In this document: piece after piece, positions 61,154-64,000 of the stretch | Layout: each line of letters opens with the position of its first letter | Numbering within the stretch: the stretch's first letter is position 1 | Assembly (NCBI GenBank): GCA_008933995.1 | Contig: WARS01000045.1 | Coordinates: 62,001-126,000, forward strand | DNA: 64,000 nt | From: Datnioides undecimradiatus | Lineage: Eukaryota > Chordata > Actinopteri > Lobotiformes > Datnioididae | Direction of reading: 5' to 3' | Program-made: the position numbers and the translations under genes | The notes under the pieces: model-generated | What the model saw: the letters and a program-made list of their open reading frames with translations, nothing else | What the model was told of the DNA's origin: nothing | Database searches by the model: none

Positions 61154-62199
61154 AGAGACAGAGAGCAGAGACACACACTCAAGGACACATACACACACAA
61201 ACAGGAAACCTAAATGCACACCCGAGAATAAAAAGCAGCACCTAAACACACACACGTACACACCTGCTTGCCCATTTCCTGGCCAGACCCCATGGGCTGT
61301 CCGTCCGATGCAGAACATGTACCATAAATTAAATTCCAGCAGCCACAGTCAGGCACATCACTATGCACAAGGCTCCCTGAGATAGCCGCATAATACAATG
61401 TGACATTGATGCATTGCTCCTATTATAAAGTCTTTGTTCGTATCACACTAATAATTCATAAGAGAGAAATGTAAACAGTATGCACTGGAGAGCACTGCGA
61501 GTAGGAATCATTTCAAGGTAAGCACATTACCAAGGATGGGATTGGGTCTAGTCTTTGATATGGAGAACTACTGAGCTTTGATTTCAATTCCAAAAAAAAA
61601 CAAAAAAACAAAAACAAAAGCAAAACACTGAGCATAATGGTGATAAATTAGTGGAAAGCTGTAGATATCCATTTTTGCTTTATTAGGTCAGATTTTAAAT
61701 GAGTTGCTGCTGTAATTATCTAAGCAACAACACTATTTCCAACTTGCTAGGCCCTCATTATTTTCTACTAATTACTTTTATTGTTCTCTGTGTGTGTTGT
61801 GTGTGTTCTGATTAGTGGATAACAGACAGATCCTGGTTATGCATACAGGTTGAGAAAAGAAAAACGCTGTTTCATTTATGATCTAAACCTAAATAAGTCA
61901 TTAGGATTTCACATATGCTGCTATGTTACTGCTATAGGTAAACACTTGCGCATATGCAGAGAAAAACACACTTTGCCTGGATTTCAAGCAGCCGACTAGC
62001 ACGCAGACATGCACACACACACATTCAGGCAAAAGGTCGCAAACTGAACACTGAATATTGTTCTGTTTTTCCTCAATCAAATAGGCCAGAGCAATTTAAA
62101 AAACTAGGACAATGTCATTTTGACAAGAGCGCAGGTTCAACACACACTTCTGAATAACACATCTCACGTTTTCTCTGATGTGTGTCTGCATACACAACA

Positions 62200-62201
<2 letters not shown>

Positions 62202-62230
<29 letters not shown>
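62202..62230. repeat. (CA)n microsatellite
   Basis: A perfect CA array of about 14 units. Confidence 0.94.
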
Positions 62231-62233
<3 letters not shown>

Positions 62234-63369
62234 GGTGTGGCCCTGTCTTCATTTTGGTGAGTGGCCAGACAAGTGAGTGCGATGGTGGGGGTGGGCAGCG
62301 GTGTAAATGAGGTGCACTCGTTTCGCTCACAACTTGCTCCTGAAGAGAGGCAGTGGGGAGGGAAATTGAATTTGAAAGAGGGGAAACTGTGCCAACAGGT
62401 GACAGAGGCGTGCTCCGACCAAACGCACTCTGAAGTGAAGCGCAGTCATATCACGGGGCCAATTTGGAGGCAGTATTATGCACTACACTGCTCGCCTTTC
62501 TCACACAGCCTGTCAGTGCACAGGAGAGCAGTGCTGCCGCTCCAAATATGAATTAAACATAGGGCTTTTGTAGCGTGAATATACTGCTGCTGAAATGTTG
62601 ATAGAGTCGAGGAAAAAAAACAACAACACAGTAGCACATGCACTTCCTCCAAAAGTGAAAAAAATGAGAGAGAAAAATAGCATTTGCAGTATAAAATGTT
62701 AAATGGAAGATTTGTTTATGTGGCTGGTTTGTTGGAATTACCTGCACTAAAAAACTGAATATAAACAGCATCGAATGACTCATTTAACTATATACTGTGA
62801 CTGGTATGCTGCCTGGGTTTAACGTGTCACTGATAAATATTAGATATTCTTAATAGCCAATCTGCACATTACTGTGGGTTTCTGGTGACCATGTTATCGG
62901 TGCATAATTTGATACAATCAATACCGCAGCAAACCCTCCCACGCAGAAACATTCACTTAATTTCCCCAGCATCCAACACAAATTGCCTTTGATTGAAACA
63001 ATGTAGGCTAATGAACTGCTTTTGTTTTTGCAAGAGGCAGACAGTATAAGCTATGCTCAGCCACCTTGCCCTCCAGTCGCCCAGATGTGCCATCCAGCAG
63101 TGCGAATAATTTAGTGCATCAAAAGCGACCACAGAATAATGGCTGTTCTGAAGAAACGCTGTGTTGTTTTGGGGCAGAGTTCTGAACAGGCAGCTACTCC
63201 CTCCCCTGGCTGGAGGTCTGCACGCTGTTGACACGTCAGTGTTTCAGCTCAGGATACGGGGACACCCAGGGATCAATGAGTGCAGCCTCCCCCTCCCAAA
63301 TAAAAACAAAAATTGGAAGGAGGACTACTTGAACAATTAGTAACACATTCTTCCCACCCTCAGCTGTTA

Positions 63370-63425
63370 CCGCTGATGTGCCCTCAAGCAAGGCATTCAA
63401 CCCCCAGCTGCAGCAGTGGCCAACA
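63370..63425 (+). repeat. Teleost interspersed repeat fragment, plus strand
   Basis: GATGTGCCCTCAAGCAAGGC followed by ATTCAACCCCCAGCTGC matches, with substitutions, the block that the repeat at 4832-5056 carries on the minus strand. The two are old copies of one family in opposite orientation. Only the central block is recognisable here. Confidence 0.5.
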
Positions 63426-64000
63426 GAAGTCAGCTTGCAGGGGTTGTTGTGGAAAACAGTGTTTGTGAATATGAATATTTTAGTTTGTGCATCAACAACA
63501 CATCTGTGAGATAAATGCGCTGGACAGTTTCTCTAAATATATTACACATTTATACCAGATAGAACAAAGAAAACTAGACAACCCTCGACATTTAACAAGA
63601 AGGCCGAATTTAAGATTATAACTCTCTCTACATGAAAACACATTATCTCTTTTCTTTGTCATTTTGGGCTGACATTGCAGTGTCTGTTCAGCATGGAAAA
63701 ATTATGAGAATAATTATCAGGAGCAGCCTAAACCTTCATAAAACTTCAATTATTGCGTTGGACGGCCTCCAAGTCTGGAGTATTCCCATAAGACCTGAAT
63801 GCAGCATCACTACAGCGCCATGGCCAAGGATCCCTGCAAGAATCCTTTTTTTTGTGCAGTCTGCCCAGCGGGGCCACAGGGAGCCAATCAGATGGCAGAC
63901 TGGGTGTCAACTGTGAGCCGGGAGCACGGAGAGCTTTAAGCCAGTTTACCTCCACTATTCAAATTGTGAAAAGAGCTGCACGGGAATAAACGAGGAGCGC

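Larger units (their letters stand above)
42548..64000 (-). other. arid1b: arid1b intron 1 (partial, exon 1 outside window)
   Basis: At least 21.4 kb of intron lies upstream of exon 2. ARID1B exon 1 is very long, GC-rich and codes for poly-Ala, poly-Gln and poly-His; no such sequence is present, so it should lie beyond 64000. The intron holds CA, GT, GA and GCAC arrays, a 14-nt-unit repeat at 44844-44888, a 28-nt perfect palindrome at 50447-50474, a CpG-dense block at 53950-54230, a candidate 63-nt exon at 58356-58418, a ZNF143-like site near 60.2 kb and repeat remnants at 52315-52383 and 63370-63425. Several stretches with many TAAT words (near 47.1-47.5, 49.5-49.7, 50.26-50.4, 53.6 and 55.95 kb) could be conserved enhancers, which needs alignment to decide. 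The rest shows nothing I can name. Confidence 0.7.

Noticed and set aside
60729-61385. 218-codon plus-strand open frame, the longest in the window
   Set aside because: Most of it is Arg-Glu and His-Thr repeats from adjacent GA and CA arrays; the remaining residues match nothing I know.
42548-64000. Search for arid1b exon 1 with poly-Ala, poly-Gln and poly-His coding
   Set aside because: No long GC-rich frame of that kind is present on the minus strand.

Overview
The window reads as vertebrate genomic DNA, most probably from a teleost fish. It is almost entirely intron. I can support three short coding exons, all on the minus strand and all from one gene: an arid1b-type subunit of the canonical BAF (SWI/SNF) chromatin remodelling complex. 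The teleost guess rests on the very high density of (CA)n, (GA)n and tetranucleotide microsatellites, on recognisable fish interspersed-repeat fragments, and on a peptide clearly related to but diverged from mammalian ARID1B. The species cannot be named from the sequence alone.

Read in the direction of the gene (high to low coordinates), the layout is: at least 21.4 kb of the first large intron (64000-42548), holding one candidate 63-nt cassette exon (58356-58418) and a CpG-dense block near 54.1 kb; the exon matching ARID1A/ARID1B exon 2 (42344-42547); an 18.3-kb intron (42343-24037) containing a notable cluster of CRE, X-box and ZNF143-like sites at 39.35-39.48 kb; the exon matching exon 3 (23878-24036), with a tandem NAGNAG acceptor; a 13.9-kb intron (23877-9945) with two promoter-like clusters near 17.3 and 21.35 kb; the exon matching exon 4 (9840-9944); and at least 9.8 kb of the next intron (9839-1). 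The long GC-rich first exon and the exon that should start DLSGSIDDLP were not found, so both probably lie outside the window.

The three exons are 204, 159 and 105 nt long. Each starts and ends in phase 0 and together they encode 156 residues of the Gln/Pro/Tyr/Gly-rich N-terminal region, upstream of the ARID DNA-binding domain. All other long open frames are microsatellite read-throughs or chance frames. I found no RNA gene, CRISPR array, bacterial feature or viral gene. The non-coding remainder holds about 40 simple repeats, several purine or pyrimidine tracts, a few old SINE/LINE-type fragments, a perfect 28-nt palindrome and several clusters of vertebrate promoter motifs. No undescribed system is evident. 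The best leads are the 39.4-kb regulatory cluster, the possible cassette exon and the weakly defined exon 3.
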